64,000 nucleotides of DNA from positions 40,982,001 to 41,046,000 of the forward strand of contig CM060733.1 in NCBI GenBank assembly GCA_030704615.1, given 5' to 3'. A program made the position numbers and the translations under genes. Each line of letters begins with the position of its first letter. Positions within the stretch are counted from its first letter, which is position 1. Positions 10,901-20,369 of the stretch are shown here, in pieces. This DNA comes from Takakia lepidozioides. Taxonomy: Eukaryota > Streptophyta > Takakiopsida > Takakiales > Takakiaceae. The notes beneath the pieces are model-generated. The model saw only the letters and a program-made list of their open reading frames with translations, ran no database searches and had not been told where the DNA came from.

Positions 10901-12989
10901 TCTCAAGATGAAGCAGGACTTGGGCAATACAGAAATGGCTTTGCAATTGGCCAAGCAACAATTGATTGAGGCAGGCCTCGCGCAAGACCAGTTGCACGAA
11001 GCACATAAGCAACAGCTATACCAAATGCAGGTGCAGCATGAAAGCAAGTTGCAAGAACTGAATGCACTACATACGGAGTTGCAGACAGTGCATAACAGGA
11101 TGGCGATACAATGTGCTACATTTACAACTATGCTTGACCAATCAACAAAAGAAATAAACAGTCAAGCGGAAAAATGTACGAAGGCAGAAGAAGAGAATGT
11201 TGAGCAAATGAAGCTCATTGTCGATATGAAGAATACAATCTGTCGCAATGAAGATACTTTCAAGCAATACAGGCAGATGGAAGCTGATCAAGAGAAACAC
11301 ATCGTGGAGTTGCAACAAACCATCATGGCCAATAGAAATGAAATCGCGGTCAGTAACAAGGCTTGGAAGGAAGCCAATAATCTACTTGCTGCTTATGCGC
11401 AATTGGTTGAGCCACAGGCGAAGCGCATGGAGGCTTTACAACAGCAGTTGGAATTGTACAAGCTAAGAGAGGAGCAAACTCTCAGGGGAACCACAAGCAG
11501 CTTGGTGGATAACAGCCTTATGCAGGTCTGGTTAGCACAAGGGCCAGTAGAGGGCAAAGCCCCACGGAAGCTCACCCAAAGCGAGATGAATGAGCTCAAG
11601 CTGCAGGTGCAGAACATTGCCACAACTACTATAGACAATGTCTATAGTAGGATAGCAGAGTTACAAGAGGATGTAGACGGACTCCAGACTCAAGTGGAAG
11701 ACCTCACTTCAAACATCGACCAAAGAGTCTATATCCCTCAGGAACAGCTAATGGCTTCTTATTTACAAGCCAGAACTTTGGCTTTTCAGTCTTCACAGGA
11801 GGTGCAGGAGGTGCAGGAGATGCCAATGATACAGGAGCCAGTACCACCACCACCACAACAGGTCAGTGTACCAGTAGCTGAACCTGTGGTTACTACAACC
11901 ACACCACAGCCACCACAGCCGGAGGTATGGGGCAATGCCGCTTTTAACCCACCTAAAACTCCAGCTGCAAGGGAGTACAGCAGGGCTATGCTTATGCCCT
12001 TCAACCAAATTCCCATCATGTTGGATTTGGCTTGGAAAGAATTTAGTCCTCCGCAGTCATTCGCACATTACTACCAAATCATGCGTATTTGGCTGCCAGT
12101 GGCAACTAGGACTAAAGTTCTTCCAAACAATCGACATATTGAAGATCATCACTTTGCACAATACTGGCACGAGGCAGGTACCATGTTGAGGGAATTGGTT
12201 GCTTTCCAGGTTGTACATGGACTCATTTATACCAAGACCAAGGAGATAGCAAGTATTGTCATGGGGTGCGGGCTATACTACGCTGCTTGTTTTCTGGTAC
12301 GTTACCACATTGAGCAACAAAAGATGCAAACACGCTTTCAAAGTTATTCCAGTGGAGATCATTGGGTATTACCTTCGGTGCCACCTCATATGTACCTATA
12401 TGACCCAAAAGTTATGATGCAAAAGGATTCTCAAATTCGTTCATGGTTTCAAGCAGCCTGCAACAATTTGTCAACACAGAAATTCGGACTGGATGACATT
12501 TTCTATAAGGGACATGTGGCATGGAAGTACTTGCACGCTGCACCAGTAATTGGTACCCCACTCACCTGGACAGACAAGGAGCTCAGTGTCTACACCAATT
12601 TTGCTGTTCAGCGGTTACACCAAGTTGTAAAATGCAAACTTCCAGACATGGTAGGACAGCATTGTATGCCCCAGATGATTCCACAAAAGGTTCGAAAATT
12701 AAAACATCTGAGAGGTGATGAGGATTCTGATACAACTGTTTCTTCACAGAATTCTTTTGACATGGGAGAAGACTATGCAATTCAGATGGCAGAAAAGAAG
12801 CGACGGGGGTCTCCTATGCCGGAAAGGTTACCTCGATATCAGCCTCCAGAGGGCCTCACTTATCCAGGTAGTGATCAACCATCTCCGTCAACCAGAGACA
12901 GACCTCGAGCTCGTACACACAGTCCGCCACGAAACTCTCAACGTCAACAAGGTGCTCACTCACAAAGGTTTGCTACTCGGAAACAGTAA
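7953..12989 (+). CDS. integrase C-terminus fused in frame to a long extra 3' ORF
   Basis: The 1678-codon frame first encodes the SH3-like integrase C-terminal domain (GDLVLWLQKKGKI, then GPYVI, about 7968-8130). A stretch of some 13 imperfect 10-residue repeats of the type RRDTAYHSPS follows (8283-8640). From about 9213 (in-frame ATG) a 1258-codon part has no equivalent in ordinary gypsy pol. It contains a possible alpha-helical domain (9280-10080), a basic NLS-like KRQRRGK (near 10160), Gln/Glu-rich coiled-coil segments at about 10790-11470 and 11590-11720, a Pro/Gln linker, a second globular-looking region (11930-12680) and a basic Ser/Arg-rich tail. No signal peptide or envelope-like membrane span is visible. 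Gypsy elements with 3' ORFs exist, but I cannot name this domain. A separate transcript or internal start is possible. Confidence 0.8.
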   Translation: MMTFKTGDLVLWLQKKGKIQASKLKSPWKGPYVIQKMYDNNTAMLQTINKEMLGRVNANKLKGYSGIHDKPLQHDLHIEPQEQSRAAPVLRTEYGTLVARPSIYDQGGQNKRDTAYHSPSRRNTAYHSPSRRDTAYHSPSRRDTTYHSPARRNTAYHSPSRRDTTYHSPARRNTAYHSPSRRDTTYHSPTRRNTAYHSPSRRDTTYHSPARRNTAYHSPARRNTAYHNLPQRVTAYHSLPQCITAYHSVTQYDTACHSSTQPTKVTPSIESVTSGHIITSGKWMTEEETEITLKIDTWRSGRDTQQTMKCKDRCQKERRQERPSKGMKARPINEYGKRETERTASTEKPNSCHMCDPSGLSKRESPLKKIKFKIQSQRIQPIENQRKDQENGGKLSARGGVVLSNGRLDRTGHKCYNLETMEELTDYTLAILLTQWHRHERTEQSFSLEQCLQAPQAYKKLPIAFCGNHTFMLCALQAFLQLLQPKQFCESKMKRVRGMEEIRVKSTTILQKQTMATPQAIKILEELRLEGLQSLDWTLHHRQYMLQFLQNFEPRTGTTTVKGVELMITPLYLQQLFRLPAGQVHVEEHRARLQIGDLFQEGSFFKTQGYACTKAVYPGLKEIGQVLNVLIALKQNQQYLSRSFTEEILKGLKGQEVQWADIMYNALVEEMKRLQGTTAKSPIIVSGPIIAQIILNSGILNAQERKEMGVFEPETTAMEEQGSSHSEGGLAAQPETKRQRRGKTVVADPLASRIPHDNVSQAHGQEGAQQHRQMLLLEAGPSEREEEVTSASQPSQPLERLVTRSQVIHAAQPEIIDLESEGIDIPTTEQIVAEIEKGDLLYEYSGLVKETEIPEVQQLPKGNPEVHIIHTPVSEVPQAEGHDTVAPVIDEVVQEENPVGQWPEWLVRHHTVEDQEEQQQPHHDDPQQAMLMSSIGRTLNLLGTYVKSHVPITQLTALKEELRKEFEARLATECANKVDEEVTLKMKQDLGNTEMALQLAKQQLIEAGLAQDQLHEAHKQQLYQMQVQHESKLQELNALHTELQTVHNRMAIQCATFTTMLDQSTKEINSQAEKCTKAEEENVEQMKLIVDMKNTICRNEDTFKQYRQMEADQEKHIVELQQTIMANRNEIAVSNKAWKEANNLLAAYAQLVEPQAKRMEALQQQLELYKLREEQTLRGTTSSLVDNSLMQVWLAQGPVEGKAPRKLTQSEMNELKLQVQNIATTTIDNVYSRIAELQEDVDGLQTQVEDLTSNIDQRVYIPQEQLMASYLQARTLAFQSSQEVQEVQEMPMIQEPVPPPPQQVSVPVAEPVVTTTTPQPPQPEVWGNAAFNPPKTPAAREYSRAMLMPFNQIPIMLDLAWKEFSPPQSFAHYYQIMRIWLPVATRTKVLPNNRHIEDHHFAQYWHEAGTMLRELVAFQVVHGLIYTKTKEIASIVMGCGLYYAACFLVRYHIEQQKMQTRFQSYSSGDHWVLPSVPPHMYLYDPKVMMQKDSQIRSWFQAACNNLSTQKFGLDDIFYKGHVAWKYLHAAPVIGTPLTWTDKELSVYTNFAVQRLHQVVKCKLPDMVGQHCMPQMIPQKVRKLKHLRGDEDSDTTVSSQNSFDMGEDYAIQMAEKKRRGSPMPERLPRYQPPEGLTYPGSDQPSPSTRDRPRARTHSPPRNSQRQQGAHSQRFATRKQ
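8283..8740 (+). repeat. 30-bp in-frame tandem repeat (CACAGCC-based)
   Basis: About 14 units of roughly 30 bp alternate between two near-identical versions, each containing CACAGCCTATCACAGCCCA; later units degrade to CACAGCxTxTCACAGC. The period is a multiple of three, so the main frame, a second plus-strand frame and a minus-strand frame all stay open. The CACAGCC core is the same as in the tandem tract inside the LTRs. Confidence 0.95.
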
Positions 12990-13010
12990 ACCGTGAGGAC
13001 ACGGCTTTTT

Positions 13011-13024
13011 GAGGGGGGAAGGGG
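13011..13024 (+). promoter_or_regulatory. Polypurine tract
   Basis: GAGGGGGGAAGGGG sits 3 bases before the 3' LTR, the expected place for priming plus-strand DNA synthesis. Confidence 0.9.
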
Positions 13025-13027
13025 TAA

Positions 13028-13976
13028 TGTTAGAGGACTGTAGGGGACTTAGACACTTATACGGGATCTGTAGGGTACCCTTAATTTTTGCACAGACTGA
13101 GACCAACAGGAGCCTTAGGGGTGACAGCAGCGCACTGTAGAGGGGGGTTACACAGTCATCACAGCCCACACAGCCAACACAGCCCGTCACAGTCGTCACA
13201 GCCGACACAGCCAACACAGCCCGTCACAGTCGTCACAGCAGACACAGCCGATACAGCCACACAGCCAGTCACAGCCCGTCACAGTTTCGCACAGCCAGTC
13301 ACAGCCCGTCACAGTTTCACACAGCCAGTCACAGCTTGACACAGCGGTCACATCATAGGGAACGAAGAGTAGGACAGGGAACGACTGTGGGGAACAACAC
13401 CTGCGAAGGGAACATGTTAGTTCACAGACAACGGTTAGCGAGGGAAACGGTTAGAACCGCGGAGAGGAAGATAAAGGGAGAAACGGGGAGATGAGGATTA
13501 TTTATTCGGAGGAGGACTTCTTAGTCAGGCTGGAGCGGAGATCGGAAGCAAAAGATGGAGAGTACGGTGAAGGAGGAAAGAGGATTAGTAGATGCTTGTT
13601 ATATGCAAAGCTGTAGTGATATTGTAGAGCAGATTAGAGACATAATGGCTTCGGCCTGATACCTGATAAATCATAATCTGATACTTATACGATACAATCA
13701 CACTGTGTAGAGAGATCTGAGTGAAGCTGTGGTTTGAATGGATGAGTGAAGGAAACCGATAGATTGATGAAGCAAACTGATACTTAATTATCAATGGTAA
13801 GGTAGCTAAGATGAATGCGGAAAGGGAAACAAATAGGAAACACCCCCATGATACACTAGCTGTAGGTCATGACTGATTGTTCTGCGCGGGCTGAGTACTT
13901 AGAGATTTCCAACTCTTCTATCTTGGAGTTTCCGCCTCGGATAGCGAAGGGATGGGTGAGTAAAAGCCGCGCGACA
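13028..13976 (+). repeat. 3' LTR (949 bp)
   Basis: This is a direct copy of 634-1561 with TG..CA ends. It has one extra CACAGCC-type block near 13203-13240, lacks another block present in the 5' copy, and carries about 21 extra bases near 13574-13595. It is followed by the GAGTG target duplication. Confidence 0.95.
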
Positions 13977-14137
13977 GAGTGCGACATGATGACCGTTCAC
14001 CTTTGGCGGTGGTCAATCGAGTGGGGCAACCACGTGCGGCATCCTATGAAAACAAGCACCCACACAAAGCTAACATGGTGCACAGTCAAGCGTGCAGGTG
14101 TGGAGGGGATCCAAACACAAGAAAATCAAGACAGTAA
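13977..14137 (+). pseudogene. C5 methyltransferase-like fragment, 3' part
   Basis: Starting with the target duplication, the frame that was open at 633 continues for 51 codons after the element and ends at TAA 14135-14137. Residues such as PLAVVNRVGQPRAA fit the linker after motif VIII in retroelement/DNMT3-like methyltransferases. The later catalytic-domain motifs are not visible before the stop, so the gene was probably truncated independently of the insertion. Confidence 0.6.
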
Positions 14138-14330
14138 CTCCCCCACACCAAAAACACTCCACAGTGTCGCTCCTGCAAGGACACCCCAGCCCAAACTCGG
14201 ACTGACTCTTCCCTCCACCTACGGAAAGGTTTTGTGGCCGTGACAAGTATCTTTCAAATATCCATCAATCAATCCTTCAAGAGCTCTTCAACATTGTCCA
14301 CCAAAGCTCCTTGAAGGGTCATCCAATACT

Positions 14331-14460
14331 CCTCCAAGGACCCCAAAGATCCTCTAAACAATCCTCCAAGGACCCCAAAGATCCTCCAAACACTCCTCCA
14401 AGGGCCTTCAAATATATCTTCCAAACAATCCTCTAAAGGCCCTTAAATTCCACTAAGTCC
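14331..14460. repeat. 32-bp short tandem repeat
   Basis: CCTCCAAGGACCCCAAAGAT recurs at 14331 and 14363, and a shortened third unit begins at 14395 (period 32), followed by degenerate CCTCTAAAGG units. The DNA is non-coding. Confidence 0.8.
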
Positions 14461-14465
14461 TTTCA

Positions 14466-14865
14466 ATGTTGATACCTTAACAGAGGTATAGTCTGAGGTT
14501 GCTAGGGTCCCTTATGTTGATGATACCTTTATAGAGGTATAGTCTAAAAATTAGGGTTCTGTTTGGTATACTAACAGAGGTATAGTCTGAGCTGATTAGG
14601 GTCCACATATGGTAATACCTCAACAGAGGTATAGTAAAAGGGACAAGCTCTTGTTTGGTATACTAACAGAGGTATAGACTGAGCTGATTAGGGTTCACAT
14701 ATGGTGATACCTCAATAGAAGTATAGTAAAATGGACAAGCTCATGTTTGGTATACTAACAGAGGTATAGTCTCACATTAAGGTTCACATATGGTGATACC
14801 TCAACGGAGGTATAGTCAAAGGGACAAGCTTCTGTTTGGTATACTAACAGAGGTATAGTCTAAGC
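14466..14865. repeat. Tandem array with GAGGTATAGT core and hairpin units
   Basis: The core AGAGGTATAG, with two 1-base variants, occurs nine times at 42-51 bp spacing. Two unit types alternate with a period of about 92 bp: GGTATACTAACAGAGGTATAG and TGATACCTCAACAGAGGTATAG. The second type contains ATACCTC-AACA-GAGGTAT, a perfect 7-bp stem with a 4-base loop. No gene is visible here. Confidence 0.9.
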
Positions 14866-14879
14866 ATACACTACTAGGG

Positions 14880-16650
14880 TTTGTAAATGAAGAGCTAGAA
14901 TGCAAGTCCTTGACTTCTATGCTTCTACTCAAGCAAAAATATGGTCTCTAGGTGGTCATAAGAGGCATCTGCTTGCTCTCTTCCACCCCAATGTGCAACT
15001 AAGAGTAGCCCAACTCAACTTGCAAGTCATTGTCCACCAAATCAATCCCCCTTCTAGTCCTTGGGATTTGATTGCAAACTACCATATCTCCATTGCCGAA
15101 CAATCATGCATTTGTCTCTTCATCACTTGACAATTGCTCCAAATCAACACAAATTATCTCAATGTGTAGGAGCAATGCTTGTCCTTTACAATAATACTCC
15201 CAAGCAATCCGCCTTGGATCCCACTCTCACGCCATATGCCTTATTTGGGGTCTTGCACCAATCCATCATCCATGTGCTCCCCTTGGTCATTTGAATGCAT
15301 GTTCCATGACCTCTTGGCCTATGTGTTGTTCTCCTTCATCATAACATGAATCAACACCTCTCCACTGCACACACAAATGGATCTCAAGGCCTTCACCTCT
15401 TGCTAGTTCAAGAGCTCCCCTTCTCAAACTTGAACTTACAAACTCAAGAGAGCATGCTCCACACATGCACCACTTGCTTGGTCAACTATCCACCACAAAA
15501 GCTCGCACTACCAAGAGCATGAATAGCCAAGTATTGCCTCCCCTCTTGTCACATTACATAGTTAGGGTGAAGCTATGCATACATTGAATGATGATTTCCC
15601 TTCAAGGATTTCCTACCATATGTTCTCCAAGCCCTTCCAATGGTGCCCTAAGCTTGGCTCTACACCACCATGATTGGAAGATTTCTTCACATGCTCCCTT
15701 TCAAAACCTCTTGAGCTTTTTAGTGCTCTCCAAGTGCTTGCTCCTGTTGTTTTCAAGCCCAAGCCTATGTAGCTCCTTGGCTTCTCTTCCACAACATCCA
15801 CACTTTGAACTTACTTAACCCTAGCTTGATAGTGAAATGAGCACTAACAAGCCTTTAGTCACTCTCCACAAGCCATGACACACACCATTGACTCCATAAT
15901 GCATACAAAGGATTCTCAAACCCTATAATCCATGCTTCCACACACATAAGACTTCCTCCTTGCAATCCTTGCAAAATCTTGTGACTCAAGAGCTTTCTTC
16001 TCAAGCTCTCCAACTCCTTGGTGCATGCAACACCCGAGCACCCTTCCTTGTAACCCCTTGCAAGCCTTGTGATACAAGAGCTAAATTCTCCTAGCTCTCA
16101 ACCTCTTTAACATACAAGTGCAAAACTAATCCTTACATTCCGCACTCACAAGCATAAGGTGATCTTCTTGTAGTGATAAGAGATGAGAAATGAGAGAAGT
16201 GGAAGACAATAAAAGCTCTCAAAGCATGAAGCAATCACACAAAGAACAAACCCTAGTCCTTCCAAGTGAAATCCACTCTATCACATAAATTAAGTCAAGC
16301 CAAGGGCACCCTTGCTAAGGGAATCCACCCTACAAAGCCCTCAACACACTCCCTCTCAATACCTAGAGCTATGGAGATGAGAAAGGCTCATGGAGGCTCA
16401 ACTACAAGAAGATGAGCCCTCCTCAACCCTCACAAGGGGAACACCCATCCCCATGTCCCAAGTGAGGCTTGACACCTCACTTGGCATATGAGACCAAATG
16501 AAGTCCCAACACACAAAATATAAATATAAATATCTAAAATGTCCTAGTTAACTAGAAGTAGGTAATTCTAATTAACCATGACTAAAACCATGACAAGAAC
16601 TAGGATGGTCCTCCAGACACCTGGTCGGGTAGGCAATTAAGGGTTAACAC
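14880..16650. other. Gene-free stretch
   Basis: Pyrimidine-rich on the plus strand, with many CTCTT/CAAGAG words and stops in all frames. Short frames such as 15588-15818 have no recognisable features. It may be old transposon or intergenic DNA; I see no gene. Confidence 0.6.
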
Positions 16651-17804
16651 CATGTTGTTAATCAGACCATATTTTTTCTTATTACAACTTTTACCTTGTA
16701 CCAAAAATTTAGATTCTTGAAAGCTATTGTGTAGTCTTTATAACCAATCAACGTCGGAAAGATCTCAACAATGGGAGGTGTACATTGTCGTTCTACAAGT
16801 CTTGAAACTATAGCGTGACAAATATTGAATTTCAAAGCACTCATATTTTTTTAATTTAGAATTTTTGAAATTTCAAAAATTTCAAATTTCTCCGCAGATT
16901 TGCACCATGAAGCGGCTACCATGGTTGTGCCCAATGGCAGAGGGCTTACTAGTGTTTTATAATTAATAAAATATAAAATAATTTTCAAAGATCCTAAATG
17001 ATCATTATTTATAATCAGAATGATCCTCCTTTATATTTTGAATAATTATATTTAATTAAAGAGATATAACATTAGGAAGGTTATTATGAAATATATAGTT
17101 ATGATTGTAGTGAGAAGTTGTCAATTTTACATTTAGTAGTTGTGGCCTTGGCTTCTACCGGTAGCTCGATTCTTTATGGGCTTTTGTAAGTGATCAAATT
17201 TCCATGTCAAACTTATGGTTGCAAAGTTTAGCATAAATTAATTTCAACATAATTTTTGAGGTTATCTTCTAAATAAAAGCATTGATCATTCTGACCCCGA
17301 AACAACCAAGAAAACAAAATTGGTCTTTGTTTATATTTGTCATACATTTCAAAGGAAAAAAATTGTTCTTTTTTCAAAAATTTATTTTAATTTCATTAAC
17401 TACACTCTTCAAATGTAGCCAATCATTACAAAACATGAATTTAAAAAAGACATCAAATACTCCCATCAAATTCTATTGCTTTGATGTGGCAATCTACAGA
17501 TTCAAGGTTTCTTCAAAAATATTTAATAATAATGTATGTGCAACTGGTGGACGTAGATATTTTGGATGGCAAAAGTCTTTAAATTTTAGTGTCATTTTAT
17601 TTCTTAATATGTTATTGGATTAAAGATGTTTTTATTACTTGACATATATTCACTTATAAGTAAATCCTTATACCATTACGTTTCAAATCAAAATTTGTTT
17701 CAGTATTCAATCCACATATTAATATCACAATTATTTTTTATGTTGTTACATTATTTTGATAATACTAGGTTATGCGGTGGCCGGTACCCGCCACCGCAAA
17801 CCAT

Positions 17805-17925
17805 GGCGCCAATGAATATTAGTAAAATAAAAATGAAGTAATATACCGTACTTACAAAGTAAGTTTATTATATGTATAAGTGCCACATGTCACCTTTCTA
17901 TTGGTTTGGACCCTCATAAAGGATG
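17805..17925 (+). repeat. Diverged dispersed repeat, copy A
   Basis: It starts GGCGCCAATGAATATTAGTA and ends around CCTTTCTATTGGTTTGGACC. The same order of words is found at 18791-18933. Confidence 0.75.
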
Positions 17926-18790
17926 GCGTGTTACTAAAATTAATAATTATTTTAGTATTGGAATGCCAAAGCTCCCTTTATCCCCTGAGCAGCCAGAATC
18001 TGGCAACTGGATGTATCAGCCACACTTGTTCTCATAGGATATGGATGTTTTTCATCCATTTCTTGTTGGGAATGGTTTTTGGTGGTAGGATGCCGCCTCT
18101 TCATGTTAAAATTTGGATATTTAGGCTATTTTTAAGTTTTATATGAGGTTCCAATTGTAAGAAAGGTAGTAAAAACGGATCACCATGTAGTGTATTTTGG
18201 ATTTTTTTGTTTTTTGAGCCAAAACTCAATTCAGACCATGAAAATGACCTCTAATGCATTTGAACTAAACTAACAAAGTGAATCTCACAAACTCCAATTT
18301 CTATTACATTGTGAATTTTTTTAAATTTTCTAAAATTGAGCATTTTATAGCAATTACAAGTTGGACACCTATTACCATGGGGAGGTGATCTTTGCTAATT
18401 TCAGAAAAATGGATGATTTTCATCCACCATGATGTTCTTCATTGTGATTTATATTTATGGTAGAAAATTTGGAGTTTTGTAATGTATATTGTAATCGATA
18501 TGATTGTTTTAAATTGTTTCAAATTATAGTAATTTCAAATTTTCACCAAAATTAGTGAAATTTTCCCAACACATAGTAGACACCAGATACCTTCATCTAC
18601 TAAATGTATAAAGTTGGATTCCTTAGTGACAGGGTCAGGCATTGGGGGGTTAAGTACGGATGGTATTAATTTATAATTATTTTATTTAGTAAATATTATC
18701 ATAGTGCTATGGATGTCTGAAATTTTGAGAAGTTATTCCTAATATATTTTTGATATTTTAAAATTTGTTCATGATTAAATAAAAAAATAC

Positions 18791-18933
18791 GGCGCCAATG
18801 AATATTAGTAAAATAAAAATAAGGCAATAAACCTATACGGGACCTATATAACAATTTTGGCAGGAAATATATATATTTTTGAAGAAAGTGTCAAATGCCA
18901 CCTTTCTATTGGTTTGGACCCTCATAAAAGATG
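18791..18933 (+). repeat. Diverged dispersed repeat, copy B
   Basis: Second copy of the 17805-17925 segment, in the same orientation. The two ends are nearly identical and the middle is diverged with about 20 bp of length difference. Confidence 0.75.
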
Positions 18934-19839
18934 TTTTTTCTTAAAAAATATTTTAAATTTTAGAACAGGGTCTTGGCCTGGAGGCTTTATTTGGAAAGAT
19001 GTTCTCTTACTCAAATTAAGTTTTTGTAAGCATGTGGATGGTGATAATTCAAAATTGTACTGCTTAGTAAAATGTATCAAACTTAAGTTCTACGAATGTC
19101 TAAAATTTTGAGGAATTACCCCTACATAATTTGTGAAGTTTTTAGAATTGATTATGCTATAAAATTAGAAAAATATAAATTATAAGCCTATCTAAATGTA
19201 TAAGAGTAAAAAGAGTGGAAACAATAGTTTATAATGTGAACAGAACTCAATGCAAAATGTACATTATATGAAAAGATATTAATGGAGAGTTGGTTAAATC
19301 TTGGAAAGGTACATAGACAACGTTTCAAATGGTTAGAAGAGGTTATGTTTTGCAAAGACATTATTGATTAGGTTTTTTGTTTTGATAAAGGCAATTTTGA
19401 TTAGGTTTTCAATGTAGAATTCTTTTTAATATTTTTCTATTATATAAAATAATTATCTAAATATGTTACATATCTAAATTGGCTTAAGTATGTAATAAGT
19501 AGATGTTGAAAATCTAATAACTACTATCAATATATGAAGCGAGACGTTTGTTTTGTTTTGTAGCGTCGTTGAGATGTCCCAAATCGCGGGTGCTTGGTGC
19601 CGTTGGAAAGCCCTCGACGAGGAGGGGTGCACCGGCTTGGTCTCATGGTTTTTGGACCAGCGGTGTGGGAGATATGGAATTTTGAGTGCTTTGGGTCGCT
19701 GGAAATTCGACAAAAATAGCAAAGTGGGCTTTTCTGGAGCTACGATTGGCCCATCATGTGGCAGATTTGGAATTTCAAGTGCTTTTGGTCGCTGGAAATT
19801 CGTGAAAATTTGGAAATTCGAAAAAAATAGCAAAGTGAT

Positions 19840-20172
19840 CGCGTCATTGAGGCACACATTTTAATTGGTACACGTGCTGGAGAAACAACATTCATCCCCA
19901 GAATCACATTACAACCTACTACATTAGAGATACCTTTTGAATTCACTCGAAGACAATTTCCTATGAAGCTTGCTCTTGCTATGACAATCAATAAATCACA
20001 GGGACAATCTGTAGAACGTGTAGGTCTAGATCTTCGAACACCTGTATTCTCTCATGGTCAATTGTATGTGGTACTCTCACGGACCACATCAGCAAATTCG
20101 TTGAGAGTACTTCTCCCCGATCAAACTGTACCAAAAATAATGAATATTGTATATACAAAAGTATTAATATAA
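19840..20172 (+). pseudogene. Helitron Pif1-like helicase, C-terminal fragment
   Basis: The frame reads from about 19840 (..[21 protein letters not shown]..) to the TAA at 20170-20172. It contains the Pif1/Helitron late helicase motifs [11 protein letters not shown] (19987-20019) and [10 protein letters not shown] (20065-20094). In full-length elements this is the end of the Rep-helicase protein that unwinds DNA during rolling-circle transposition. Here only about 110 of the usual well over 1000 residues remain, joined to the element's 5' non-coding part, so it cannot be active. The short C-terminal tail looks natural. Confidence 0.9.
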
Positions 20173-20343
20173 ACTTCAAATTCTTTCACCAAATTCCAAT
20201 CTTTGAATCACATTACATTGTTCATTGTGTACCATACATTCTTCGTAACTAAACAAACATCCAACTTCATTTTAGTATATCGAATTCAATTCTTCACACA
20301 TGGGCCTCGACATAGGAGACTGAATTCGATGACACTAGACGCT

Positions 20344-20369
20344 TGGGCCAACGGCACATGCTACCCTAG
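20344..20369 (+). terminator. Helitron 3' hairpin and CTAG end, element 1
   Basis: TGGGCC-AAC-GGCACA can form a 6-bp stem with one mismatch, 7 bases before CTAG. This is the arrangement known to terminate Helitron transfer. The matching end of element 2 lies at 20920-20945. Confidence 0.75.

Larger units (their letters stand above)
634..13976 (+). mobile_element. Complete Ty3/gypsy LTR retrotransposon, 13.3 kb
   Basis: Two long near-identical direct repeats (634-1561 and 13028-13976) start TG and end CA. They are flanked by the perfect 5-bp duplication GAGTG (629-633 and 13977-13981). Between them lie, in order: a primer-binding site, an extra 5' ORF, gag with zinc knuckles, aspartic protease, reverse transcriptase, RNase H, integrase, a long extra 3' ORF and a polypurine tract. 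RNase H precedes integrase, which is the Ty3/gypsy order. No chromodomain is recognisable after the integrase. The Ogre/Tat-type primer site and the ORF before gag suggest that branch, but this is inference. Several single-base frameshifts interrupt gag-pol, so this copy is probably not autonomous as written. Confidence 0.95.
16650..19526. other. AT-rich gene-free stretch with palindromes
   Basis: Strongly AT-rich with no supportable coding frame. It contains a perfect 22-bp palindrome at 16860-16881 (AATTTTTGAAA then its complement), a GC-rich palindrome at 17774-17797 with 8-bp arms GCGGTGGC/GCCACCGC around GGTACC, and a diverged repeat pair noted separately. Confidence 0.7.
19527..20369 (+). 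mobile_element. Helitron-type element 1 (843 bp, deletion derivative)
   Basis: It begins TCAATATATGAAGCG directly after an A and ends CTAG. Eleven bases before the end is a hairpin TGGGCC-AAC-GGCACA (20344-20358, one mismatch), followed by TGCTACC and CTAG. A 5' TC, a 3' CTRR with an upstream hairpin, and insertion between A and T are Helitron hallmarks. Inside is the C-terminal part of a Helitron-type helicase, which supports this independently. The first 210 bases match element 2, so both are derivatives of one family. The Rep domain and most of the helicase are missing, so it is non-autonomous. Confidence 0.8.

Noticed and set aside
13869-14243. 124-codon ORF from the 3' LTR into the flank
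   Set aside because: It is the LTR-encoded start of the element's 5' ORF running into unrelated DNA.
19553-19864. 103-codon frame at the start of Helitron 1
   Set aside because: Part of the element's non-coding 5' region; the equivalent region in element 2 does not keep the frame.
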